The notes beneath the pieces were generated by a model. The model saw nothing but the letters and a program-made list of their open reading frames with translations, did no database searches and had not been told where the DNA came from. Source: Colias croceus (taxonomy: Eukaryota > Arthropoda > Insecta > Lepidoptera > Pieridae). From it: DNA of 64,000 nucleotides. Below, piece by piece: positions 30,036 through 39,497 of this stretch. The translations under genes and the position numbers were made by a program. Positions within the stretch are counted from its first letter, which is position 1. Every line of letters starts with the position of its first letter. The stretch is taken from the NCBI RefSeq assembly GCF_905220415.1, contig NC_059556.1, positions 12,501-76,500 on the forward strand, written 5' to 3'.

Positions 30036-30325
30036 TATTAGGGTTAAGTTTTATAAGTGTTGTGCCGTATTGTTTTATTATTTTCATTCTAATGTTTTAA
30101 ATTAATGTAAGTATTTAAAAAAAAATGTAATATTTAATTGTAGTATTTTATTATCAGTTGGAAATTTTACTGTCAATTATTGTAATATAAGTAATATGTA
30201 TGTGTTGTAATATTTTAATTGTAATCTTTTGTTTTAAACGTGATCTTTTAATAATGTATTTTAAATTTTTAATGGATATTGTTAATTTGTACTTCATATT
30301 TGTAATTGTAATTTTAATTTAAATA
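28648..30325 (+). mobile_element. TRAS-like element, copy d (truncated at both ends)
   Basis: CCTAA passes directly into GATATTAGGCC, which matches copy c ORF2 near 20308. A TAA shared by repeat and element is possible junction microhomology. ORF2 C-terminal coding and part of the 3' UTR follow. Near 30320 the TRAS sequence stops and the tail of a minus-strand element begins, so the terminal hairpins and poly(A) are missing. Confidence 0.9.
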
Positions 30326-30503
30326 ATAATAAAATAATAAAATATCTTTATTTCACAACTTCAATACAAAATATAGACAAAAACGATGGTCCCGTACTAG
30401 ACTATTGTCTGTATTACGGGTACCGATGACCTTCCAGTGTTACAGTTGAGAAATATTGACGTAATTTAACAGAGATCCAAAAAATAAAAATAAAATAAAA
30501 ACA

Positions 30504-30508
<5 letters not shown>
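30326..30508 (-). mobile_element. 3' tail of a minus-strand retroelement
   Basis: On the minus strand this ends TGTGAAATAAAGATATTTTA followed by an ATT/ATA-rich simple tail, typical of a non-LTR 3' end with a microsatellite tail. Only about 180 bp are present between TRAS-d and the (TA)n tract. No ORF is seen. It may be an old 5'-truncated insertion that removed the end of TRAS-d. Confidence 0.5.
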
Positions 30509-30534
<26 letters not shown>

Positions 30535-30809
30535 GATATCTCCATGGGCACTATGTTGATCAAACGTGCCATATAGTTAGTAATTATTTGATCCGTTTTC
30601 ACTTGTTGATCCGGTTGGTATTTGTGGATCCATTGCCACACCACCGTCCGTATGTGGATCCGAACGGAGCCACAAGTGTCACCATCAGTAATAATAATAA
30701 TTACGTGCTTTTTATACAAATCCACCTTTTTTGCGTTTTAGCTCTTGTTGATCCGATTCAAATGAGCCAATCAGAGCCCACCGAGCTCAGCCATTGGTCG
30801 CTTGCGGCC

Positions 30810-31370
30810 TTAGCCATTTGAAGGTTTAAAGACATTTATTCCCGTTATAGAAACGTATGTTGCCGTTCGCCTTCCATAATTTGTTCGGATCTTCGGGAGG
30901 GCAAGATAGCTAGCTCGTCTATTAGGATAGTGGCGATTTGATGTTGAGAATATAATATTTGTATTTATGTTTTTATGTAGCGCTTTGCGGATGAACATAC
31001 ACGTATTATAAAAGTATAATTGTTTTAAATTCATTATTTTAGTGTCGTCGTAGATTTTTTTAGTTAAAAAAGGATAGTAAAAGATAGTTTTAATTATTTT
31101 ATTTTTTTAAATTTGGAGTGGCGCTAATTTATTTTTGTAAGCACTCCCCCATACTTCTATTAAATACATTAGGTGCGGCTTTACTAACGTGTTGTAGATG
31201 GTGTGGCGTAATTTATGAGGAATGCAAGAAAGATATTACGCAGAGATCTAAGAAGTGCTGATAATTTATTTTTTAGGTGGTCGATGTGATGATTCCATTT
31301 TAGAGAGCTGTCGATTCGCAAACCTAGTAGATAGGGAGTCATTGACACAAAATTTCGAGTCATTTGTAAC
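30810..31370 (-). pseudogene. Jockey-like RT C-terminal relic (left unit)
   Basis: The minus strand reads MNLKQLYFYNTCMFIRKA and LPKIRTNYGRRTATYV, the typical C-terminal end of a Jockey-type RT. The same peptide occurs in the right unit (57286-57693). Upstream sequence is frameshifted and diverges from the right copy after about 31330. Confidence 0.65.
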
Positions 31371-31995
31371 AGGATGGCGGTTCTACAGGGGTACGCAATG
31401 ACAGAAAGAAAAATGATGGTGTGAACGCTGGTACCGGCGGCTTAGTCGCGTGGGCGTTAGTCAAACTCGTCGGAAAAATAGCGAAAGTCAAACGATTTGT
31501 AACACAAAAATTTTAGAATTTACCGATAGCCCATAAAAAAGATGTAGACGGTAGTGTCATGCCATACTTTTCCGGTGTGACATAAAGCCCGCCACACCGA
31601 CGCGAATGCGTTGATTAAAAAAAAAAACAATTCAACCATTGTATAATTATTGTGCAATTCAAATCGTATACTTTTATTTTCTTAATCGTTTACTTTGTAT
31701 CCTTTATCATTAGTCACTAAAATTTATTTTGTTAACTTGCCAAATATAATGTAACATGGAATTTGCAAGGGAAGGCACTGCCTTCTGAGATATAGGAATT
31801 ACCTAGTTCAGAAGGCAGAGCAATATTGTAATGTTATATTTGAAGTTACTAATAAATTTTATTTTATTTATTATTTTATTGGTACCAGGCTAACTTTTGC
31901 ACAGGTAACCATCGTCGTGCAGCCATTTACGAAAATCGCCATGCATCCCCATACTTTTCAGACGATTCTAAATGGTCGCCATACCGCCGAAATGA
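31371..31995. other. Insert private to the left unit, with long hairpin
   Basis: This block has no counterpart in the right unit. It contains an imperfect hairpin at about 31741-31852: CTGCCTTCTGA/TCAGAAGGCAG at the core and AAATATAA-type arms outside. An A/T-rich simple tail (AATAAATTTTATTTTATTTA) follows, suggesting the 3' end of a small retroelement on the + strand. No coding sequence recognised. Confidence 0.45.
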
Positions 31996-32185
31996 TTTCG
32001 TTTAATTGAATGAAATGTTGAAATGAATGTTTAATTGAATGAATTTTGTTTACTATTTGTTCATTTGAGCATACATATTTTTCAAATAATGTACTAATAC
32101 GGCTCAACTCCGACCGAATATCCTTCATATCATCATTACATCTGCAATCTTGTTCTAGCGGTTGTTTCCGTTTTCTGTAAGTAAT

Positions 32186-32380
32186 TTAAGTATCAGTTGG
32201 CGTAGAACTCGTAGAAAACGAACTTAGCTTCGATAGATCGGGATGCGATCCACCGGCAGTACCCACTGCACCACTGCTGGTTAAACGTGTTGGCGATCTG
32301 CGTACACTCATATTTACTCCGCAATGGATAATTTGTGCAAGAATATGAGTCGTCATTTGTTTTTGACCTAAATCTAACAT
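32186..32380 (-). pseudogene. Jockey-like ORF1 N-terminal relic (left unit)
   Basis: The minus strand reads SVRRSPTRLTSSGAVG, then HPDLSKLSSFSTSSTPTDT, then a stop. Downstream out-of-frame sequence resembles RKRKQPLEQDC. This Ser/Thr-rich head is like the ORF1 start of lepidopteran Jockey/CR1-like elements. The same sequence lies at about 60065-60180 in the right unit. Confidence 0.55.
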
Positions 32381-32413
32381 TTTAATTATTTTATCAGATT
32401 GATATCAGAATCA

Positions 32414-33144
32414 GGGCAAAGGCGAACGCTACACGTCAATAAATATTATGATAATTATCTTGATATTTACTGATGTATCTTGGGAGGGATCACAGCACAC
32501 CCAACACCATCAATACGTATCGCGTCAGTACTGAAACGTTCTTTGTATGAGCCAGACGTGATGACGGCAAGATAAATATTGCGATGTAGGTCCTGGGATC
32601 AGATCACAAGGAGTTCCAGAAATCCAGCGATATACAGGGTTAGTTCTCAATGACCGGCCAAATTTTCAGAAATGGTTCAGAATCGATAACATTTTAGAAC
32701 GAATGAAAAAAAAACTTTTTTTTTTTTAATTAGATTTCATTCCTGTCCACCACTAAAAAGCGAACGTGTGGACATTACAAAAGCAACAATTCAGTTCAAC
32801 AACCTAGATAGGTAGAAGTTAGCACACTCATAAATTTGGCAATGCGCGCACGCACACAAGTGCATTGATTCTGGGGGTGTTTACGATTTAGGAAATTTTT
32901 AAGACATTTTCAAATGAATGCTATTATTTTTATTTAATTTTATTCGACAATAATTTTTCAAATGCACCTTTAGTTTAATATCTAGATCTTAATTTTAAAT
33001 TTTGGCTGGTCATTGAAAACTAACCCTGTATTGTGATCCGTCAATACACTACCCTACACGTCAATAAATATCGTAATCCGATAGTAAATATTGACGGATC
33101 ACAATATGGATCTTACGTGTAGCGTTCGCCAAAGAGTTGCCCTG
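32414..33144. mobile_element. Inverted-repeat element with CAGGGC ends, containing a mariner-like MITE
   Basis: Outer arms CAGGGCAA..GGCGAACGCTACACGT face each other at about 32414 and 33144. The right unit keeps only about 60 bp of the left arm (60238-60300) before resuming the flank ATTCAAGAGG. Inside lies a 394-bp MITE (32635-33028) with TIR CAGGGTTAGTT...TCAATGACC and TA on both sides (32633-32634, 33029-33030), a mariner-type signature. No transposase. Confidence 0.65.
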
Positions 33145-33970
33145 ATTCAAGAGGTAGGTTGTTATTTGTAGGCTGCATACTACTTGAGAATTATCACCGT
33201 CACTGTATGACGAAAGGTTCGTCCAAATCTATCTTTTTAGGGTTCCGTATTTTTAGTTTCACAACGTTTTCTATAAGTTTCAATTGTATTACGGTCGACT
33301 TCTTCAACTTCCATAAAACTCAGGAGATTTTTTGGAAGCCCTAATTTCATATCCCCATGTCAATGTCATGCAAGTGCATATAAATGGAACAGATCAACAT
33401 ACGACTTATGATTTGGTATATAAAACGGAGTCAAGAAGTATTTGAGCATTTCAAAATTTGAACCGTTACGAAGTCGAGTTCGTCTAGTCTAGGCGGATTT
33501 AGCAATGTATGGGACATTACCTATCTATAATATGTTTGTGTACGGAGCCAACAAATACTGTAGTGTTTACGAAAAATTAATTAACGTTACATAATATACA
33601 GTTTCGTTTTGTCGGATCAAATAAAGCTGTAATTTTGATAATATAAATGGATCTGATCAACATACGACTTTGGATTTGGTATATAAAACGGAGCCAACAA
33701 GTGTTTATGGGTTTCTGAATTTCGGCCGTTACGGAGTCGACTCAGTTCGAGATCTTAACAATAAAAATGTTGAGTATATCAATTTCTCCATGAATATGTT
33801 TGGCAACGTCGCCCAAACATTTGCGCCGTTGCCACTCCGGGCAAGATCTATGCAACCGGAGTCGAGTAATATGGGGGAAAAGGTGGAGTCAGGAATGCAC
33901 GGCAGTCGGGCTGGATCAACTTAGTGCCCAAGTTGGTATTTATATATATATAAATATATATATCTACATA

Positions 33971-34085
33971 TAATGTTTGTGTCTGTGGGTGTGTTTGTGA
34001 GTGTATGTGTGTGTGAGTGTGGGTGTTGTGTATCATGTCTTTATGTGTGTGCATGATTGGAGGAGTGTGGGTTCATGTATTGGTA
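33971..34085 (+). repeat. GT-rich degenerate microsatellite
   Basis: Irregular TGTGTG/GTGTGAGTG sequence between the (TA)n edge of the left unit and the 3' UTR of the minus-strand Jockey-like element. Confidence 0.7.
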
Positions 34086-34114
34086 AAGAGTATGAATAGA
34101 ATTAAACTCTCACG

Positions 34115-34947
34115 TTAACAGCGGGTTCTAGAAAATATAATAACATTTTCTGTGTTACAGTAATCCTTAGAGAGCAGCCACTTAGTTACAGTTTCCCTAC
34201 ATTTGTATCTAGATAAATTAATTATTCTCAACTCCCTATTTATCACATTATATAAGTGTGGTCCCAGATATAAAAATTGCCTACGGAAAAAGGTCGTATT
34301 GAAAGTATGATGTTTTACTACATCTCTAGTAGAACGCTGCGTTAAGTTTATGTTAGAAAAGTTTACATTAATGTCTATTTGATTATGGAATTTAAGGACA
34401 GTGTCTAGTATATAGAGTTGTCTAACAGACAATACATTGAATAAGTTATATATATCATTTGTGGGAAAACGAACTGGCTTAAATGCTGACACCTTAAGTA
34501 TTGACCTCTGGCATCTCTCTAAAGGTAGGAGAACAGTTTTATGAGTACCGCCCCAAGCTACAATACAATACCTAAGTATACTCTGACAAAGAGAAAGATA
34601 AACAGTTTTAAGTAGGTTAAGTTCGGCTACCTGACGGAGTTTTTTAAAGATCCAGATCAGTTTACGAGTACGAGAACACAAATTATTAATATGCAGATGC
34701 CACGTCAGACGGGAGTCCAGAATAACCCCTAAGTATTTAATATTGTTAGTATTCTCAATTGTATGACACGAACACAAACTTAGGTTGTTATAATTACAAG
34801 TGTGAGCTTTAATTGAGAGGTCCATCGGCAAAACATCATTTTTTAAACTGAAGTTAATACATTTAGTTTTTTTAAGGTTTATTGTGAGCTTATTACAACG
34901 AAGCCAGTCCAGTATGATTTGAAAACCACTTTGCGCGTTGTGAAAAA
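34115..34947 (-). pseudogene. Jockey-like ORF2, C-terminal part (after the RT active site)
   Basis: The frame reads GFQIILDWLRCNKLTINLKK, IKYLGVILDSRLTWHLHIN and a typical LYLGPHLYNVINRELR end. It starts exactly at the target duplication of the RTE-like element. It carries the RT thumb and C-terminal region but no active site, and continues the ORF at 39498-41611. Stop codon at 34115. No further internal stops. Confidence 0.88.
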
Positions 34948-35167
34948 CATGCCTCCAACTTAAAATAAAATAAAATAAAAATAAAAAAGCCTTTATTTCT
35001 CTTTTCACAATATAATCTTACATGCTAAACAATAAGGTAACATTAACTTATTTTAATATACTACATTATAGTTGGACTTATAATTATTAATATAAAAAGA
35101 GTTATACATTAATAGATTTAGTGATTGTAATATATAACTAATAAAATGGTAACATAAGAGACCCCCT

Positions 35168-38100
35168 TTATGCAAGGGTGAAGGCCTCCTCCAGACTGTT
35201 CCAGTGGTCTCTATTTTGCGCTTGTGCCATCCACTTTTCGCCAGTTATTTTTGTTATGTCGTCCGCCCAGCGATATAGGGGTCTGCCGTGTTTTCTTTTG
35301 CCTTTCGGACCAGGCCAAGATGTTAGGCGTATAGTCCAACGGTCGTCCTTCATTCTGGCTATGTGGCCAGCCCAACTCCATTTTAGCTTAAGTGCGTATG
35401 AAAGGGCATCCTTAAATTTTGTTTTGTCTCTTATAGTGGTGTGACGAATTTTTTGACATTTGCGTATTTTAAGAATGCTCCTTTCCATACTACGCTGACA
35501 TGTTGTTAATTTGTTTTTAACTCGTCGGGTGAATTTCCATGTTTGACATCCATATGTGAGTATAGGTAGCAAACAAGAATCCATAACCTTCTTCTTGAGT
35601 TTCAAGGGAAGGTTGCTTTTTAGGATTTCCTTGAAACTCCAGTATCTTTTCCATGAGCTGTTTACCCTTCTCTCTATTTCCAGTTCATTGTTTGTTTTGT
35701 CGAATGATATTTGTTTTCCAAGGTATATGAATGATTCAACATATTCTATGGGTGTACTGGCTAGCTTGATGGGAACGATACAGTGGTTTGTCATGATTTT
35801 TGTTTTGCTCATGTTGATGTCGAGGCCAACTCTGTTGCTAGACACGTAGAGCTCTGATAACATTTTGTCCAAGTCCTTAGCGTTGTTAGCAATTATTACA
35901 ATATCATCTGCAAACCTTAGATGACTAATGTAATTTTGTTGTATCTTGACTCCCATTTTTTCCCATTTAAGTTTGCTTATGATCGCTTCCAGTACAGCAG
36001 TAAATAATCGTGGAGACAGTGGATCGCCTTGCCTAACGCCCCTTTTAATTGGAAAGATAGGTCCTGGTTTTTCAAGCATTATCTGGCCAAAGCTGTTTTT
36101 ATATAGATACTTTAATGTATTTATGTACTTAATTTCCACATTTTGTGCCTGTAGAGTTTCCCAAATTGCGTCATGCGTTATAGTATCGAACGCTTTTTGA
36201 TAGTCGATAAAAGCTAGATACAGTGGCGCCTGGAACTCCTGGTGCTTTTCAATGAGTTGTTCGACAGAGTGGATGTGGTCCATAGTTGAGAAGCTTCTGC
36301 GGAACCCCGCTTGTTCTATTGGCTGAAAACTGTCCAATGTTTTGCTGACTCGTTTTTCCACTATTGATGAGAAAAGCTTGAAAAGGGTTGGTAGTAGACT
36401 GATTGGTCGATAATTGTTTATTAGAGTAGGGTCTCCTTTTTTATATAAAAGAATTATTCTACATTCTGACCATTGCTGGGGGGTTATGGATGAATTGATT
36501 ATTAAATTAAAAAGTTGTGTCAAAGGTTTTGCTAGCAGATCGTCGGCGTTTTTTATAGCTTCATTTGATATTCCATCAGCACCTGGGCATTTATCTATTT
36601 TAAGCCTTTTTATTGCGCATTTTATTTCGGACTCGGTTATAGGCTCTATATCTCGAGAGTTGCACGGAGGGTTCGTATGACTGGTAGTTATATTATGAGG
36701 TTTGGCTGAGTCGTATAAGTTCTTGTAGAATGAAGTTGCTATGTCTAAAATGTCATTTCGGTTGTATGAAAGAGAAGGATTAATTGGGTTAGATGAATTC
36801 GTTTGTAGGCTCTCTATCCACGATTTGTGGTTACTTAGTTGTTTCAAGGCCTTTTTGAGGCTTCCCGTAGTATTCAGGTACTTTTCAATAACAGAGCCGC
36901 GATGTGTTATATAATCCCTACGTATATATTTGCTAACTAACTTGTACAGTGCTTTTAGCTCGTTTTTGATGGATCTCGTTTTTGGCTTAATTTTTTGTAG
37001 TTCGCGTCTTCGATCGAGTAGTTTTCTAGTACGTTCCGAAATAATGTGTTTTTTATTGAAGTTAGTTCGATATTTGGCAGCGTTTTTTAAGCTTGTTTGT
37101 ATGGCATATATAATTTTGTTGTAGTAGTTTTGGACAGTGAAGTTATTTCCAGTATTGATTAATTCGGTTTGAAACGATTCTAATGATTTTAAGTATTCTT
37201 TTATTTCAATTTCTGTTGTAAGCGGCTGTTTAAGCGCATTGGTGTAGTTTCTTCTGATAGGTTTAGGTTTTTGTACGGTGAATGATGCTCTTAAAAATCT
37301 GTGGTCTGATGGGAAAGAGACATTAATTATTTCTATATTTTGTACACGGTTTGGCATATTAGACAATATGAAGTCTACTTCATTCTTGGTATTTCCGTCA
37401 GGAGAGCGCCATGTCCATCGCTGGCTGTCTTTTTTATTAAAAAATGTGTTTAGTATATGAAGTTTGTTTTCGTATGCGTATTCAATGAGCCTTTCACCTC
37501 TGATATTTCTTTCTCCATAGCCATATTTCCTCATAATTAAGTTTTCGTCGGGCCTAGGCTGGCCTATCTTAGCATTAAAGTCGCCCATGAGTATAATGTT
37601 CTTTTTACAAAGGGTTAGAGCCTTGTCTAGAGTGCCGTAGAATACTGCTAGTTCGGAGTCATCAGCTGTGGCGGTTGGTGCGTAGGCTTGAATTATACTT
37701 ATTTGTAGGTCGATAAAGTTTATGTTTAGAAGGGTTACTCTTTCTGATAGGCCTATAAAACTTTCTATATTGTTTTTAAGATGCTTCTTTACAAGGAAGC
37801 CAACCCCGTATAAACCAGAAGTCTCACCAATAAAATGAAATATGCTATTTTCATATTCTTGTATTGAATTACCAACACGTCTCACTTCGGATAAACCAAT
37901 TATATCGTACTTAGTATTCTTTAGAGCGTCTAAGAGCTCTATTAATCGGTTATGGGTTGATAAAGTTCGTATGTTGTAGGTACCGATGTATAATATATTA
38001 GAATTTAGAGTATGGTTACAATGAGTTGAATTATTGTCTGGAGGGTTTTGGTCTACGTCTCCCACGGGGACCGGCCGTGTTGGGAGAGTCTTATCTTTAT

Positions 38101-38170
38101 TTAGAATTAGTTGGTTTATGTTGTTAATATTGTTTTGTCGCTCGATGGTATTCGCGGTTGAGATCGGCAT
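35168..38170 (-). CDS. RTE-like ORF2 (endonuclease and reverse transcriptase)
   Basis: The intact 1,000-residue ORF starts at ATG 38170-38168, 6 nt after the ORF1 stop. The APE endonuclease spans about residues 50-310 (IGTYNIRTLSTHNRL, LSEVRRVGNS, LMGDFNAKIGQP, PSDHRFLRASF). RT follows at about 520-790 (NNYRPISLLPTLFKLFSS, AFIDYQKAFDTI, VRQGDPLSPRLFTAVLEA, RFADDIVIIANN). The C-terminal region YGCQTWKFTRRVKNK and WSWAGHIARMKDDRW is characteristic of RTE-clade proteins. It lacks RNase H and zinc knuckle. All catalytic motifs are present, so it could be functional. Confidence 0.93.
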   Translation of the reverse strand: MPISTANTIERQNNINNINQLILNKDKTLPTRPVPVGDVDQNPPDNNSTHCNHTLNSNILYIGTYNIRTLSTHNRLIELLDALKNTKYDIIGLSEVRRVGNSIQEYENSIFHFIGETSGLYGVGFLVKKHLKNNIESFIGLSERVTLLNINFIDLQISIIQAYAPTATADDSELAVFYGTLDKALTLCKKNIILMGDFNAKIGQPRPDENLIMRKYGYGERNIRGERLIEYAYENKLHILNTFFNKKDSQRWTWRSPDGNTKNEVDFILSNMPNRVQNIEIINVSFPSDHRFLRASFTVQKPKPIRRNYTNALKQPLTTEIEIKEYLKSLESFQTELINTGNNFTVQNYYNKIIYAIQTSLKNAAKYRTNFNKKHIISERTRKLLDRRRELQKIKPKTRSIKNELKALYKLVSKYIRRDYITHRGSVIEKYLNTTGSLKKALKQLSNHKSWIESLQTNSSNPINPSLSYNRNDILDIATSFYKNLYDSAKPHNITTSHTNPPCNSRDIEPITESEIKCAIKRLKIDKCPGADGISNEAIKNADDLLAKPLTQLFNLIINSSITPQQWSECRIILLYKKGDPTLINNYRPISLLPTLFKLFSSIVEKRVSKTLDSFQPIEQAGFRRSFSTMDHIHSVEQLIEKHQEFQAPLYLAFIDYQKAFDTITHDAIWETLQAQNVEIKYINTLKYLYKNSFGQIMLEKPGPIFPIKRGVRQGDPLSPRLFTAVLEAIISKLKWEKMGVKIQQNYISHLRFADDIVIIANNAKDLDKMLSELYVSSNRVGLDINMSKTKIMTNHCIVPIKLASTPIEYVESFIYLGKQISFDKTNNELEIERRVNSSWKRYWSFKEILKSNLPLKLKKKVMDSCLLPILTYGCQTWKFTRRVKNKLTTCQRSMERSILKIRKCQKIRHTTIRDKTKFKDALSYALKLKWSWAGHIARMKDDRWTIRLTSWPGPKGKRKHGRPLYRWADDITKITGEKWMAQAQNRDHWNSLEEAFTLA

Positions 38171-38176
38171 TAGTTG

Positions 38177-39028
38177 CTATTCTAGGGTGCTTTCGTTTTG
38201 GCCCGGGCTTTTTCTTGGTTGTGGGGTCCGTTTTATGTAGGATGACATGGATGCGGAGGGTGTCGATCTAATGTTTGTAGAAGTTTTATTTTTGTTAAGA
38301 ACGACGTTCGGTGAAAGGGCAAATTTTGATTTCTTCTTTGTTTGGTTGCGGTCGACCGTCCCTGTAAGTATAGAGTTAGATTTTGAAAGTTCTGGAGGGC
38401 TCGTAGAAAGTGCTCTTTTCTGGTTGGAGTTCGAGCTTTCTTTTATGATTAATCGGTCGTATTTTAAAATGGCTTTATTACCCTTCTCTCTTTGTTCTTT
38501 TAATTGTGGTATTAATTCCTTTCGAGCTTCCAAAACTTTACGCGAAAAATCCTCTTTTATGTAAGATCCTGATCCGTTCAGAGCTGATCGGCGTTGTAGA
38601 ATTGCTAGTTTTTTTCCATAGGTAGTGAGTGTTAATCTGATGGGCCGCGCCCTTGTGCTCTTTCTCCCGATTCTGCCAACAAACTGAAAATCACGCTTTT
38701 CGCAGTCCAGTTCCAACTTGAAATTTATAATTTGTAGCACTAAGTCTTCCAGTTCAGAATAGCTTTTTTCTTCTTCAGATATTCCAAAAAATATGAGATT
38801 ATTTTGTCTTAATTTTCTATCAATATTCTCTATCATCCTTTCATGCTCCTCTTGTTTATTCTGTATTTTATCTATATTTTGAACTAAGTTTTCAAGCTTG
38901 GTGTCTAAGTTTGCATTGATTGTTTTGGTTATATTGTCCTCGGCTTGTTTCAGACTTATATTTATATCTTGCTGTATTTGCAAGCGCAAAGAGTTCAATA
39001 GTACACTCATAGTTTCAGAATCAGACAT
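38177..39028 (-). CDS. RTE-like ORF1 (coiled-coil RNA-binding protein)
   Basis: The 283-residue ORF has an N-terminal coiled coil (about 10-75: LRLQIQQDINISLKQAEDN, KIQNKQEEHERMIENI). A central region (about 75-185: RKLRQNNLIFFGISEEE, FQFVGRIGRKSTRARPIRL, LNGSGSYIKEDFS) resembles the RNA-binding and C-terminal domains of L1-type ORF1 proteins. The tail is basic and Ser/Thr-rich. It probably binds element RNA. Stop TAG at 38179-38177, then 6 nt to ORF2. Confidence 0.85.
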   Translation of the reverse strand: MSDSETMSVLLNSLRLQIQQDINISLKQAEDNITKTINANLDTKLENLVQNIDKIQNKQEEHERMIENIDRKLRQNNLIFFGISEEEKSYSELEDLVLQIINFKLELDCEKRDFQFVGRIGRKSTRARPIRLTLTTYGKKLAILQRRSALNGSGSYIKEDFSRKVLEARKELIPQLKEQREKGNKAILKYDRLIIKESSNSNQKRALSTSPPELSKSNSILTGTVDRNQTKKKSKFALSPNVVLNKNKTSTNIRSTPSASMSSYIKRTPQPRKSPGQNESTLE

Positions 39029-39497
39029 TTTTAAAATTATTTTATTTTATAACAACGCCCTCTATTGGTTGTATGCTGATCCTTGTATTTAATCGATTTG
39101 ATCAATTTAGTTGTAATTCTAGGATAGTTGACTAGATGGCACTTTTAAAAGTAGCCTTATTAGGTCGGTAAAATAGAATAATGGTAACGTCGGTAATGCA
39201 GTTTGTTTACAATCACAGTTTGAAGATCGTTATTATACCGTTTGAATAATTACCGTCCTTTTTTACTAAAATGAATATATTTTTTCTTCTTATTCTGAGA
39301 TTTCTTTTACTTGGTGATTTATAATAGCAAGTGTATTAATATTACTCACAGTTTTATGTAAATTCGTGGTTTTCTTGCTGGATTATTCAGTTTGCGCCGG
39401 TTTGAAGTTGAACAGCTGATCGAAGTTTTGATTTTGGAACTGCTTGTGTATGATGTAGTTCCTTATTCTGCATCAGGACTCCTCATGCCTCCAACTT

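Larger units (their letters stand above)
30509..33970. mobile_element. (TA)n-bounded unit with inverted-complementary ends, left copy
   Basis: (TA)n tracts lie at 30509-30534 and 33941-33970. Just inside, GGGCACTATGTTGATC (30546-30561) faces its near-perfect inverse GATCAACTTAGTGCCC (33914-33929). GTTGATCC-like motifs recur near both ends. A second copy of the same unit lies at 57038-61118, with the same ends in the same (TA)n context. The interior holds minus-strand Jockey-like relics and a CAGGGC-ended inverted-repeat insertion. It is either a TIR element carrying a retroelement or a non-LTR element targeting (TA)n with complementary ends. Confidence 0.7.
34962..39483 (-). mobile_element. 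RTE-like non-LTR element, full length with target-site duplication
   Basis: CATGCCTCCAACTT occurs at 34948-34961 and 39484-39497, immediately outside the element, as a 14-bp target-site duplication within the Jockey-like RT. In sense the element ends in (TTTTA)n and AAGGCTTTTTTATTTT, a microsatellite-like tail usual for RTE. Both ORFs are intact, so the insertion is probably young. The 5' UTR is 39483-39029. Confidence 0.9.

Noticed and set aside
33670..33924. 84-codon + strand open frame in the left (TA)n unit
   Set aside because: The right copy has a stop and changes in the same stretch (60957 region), so it is not conserved as coding.
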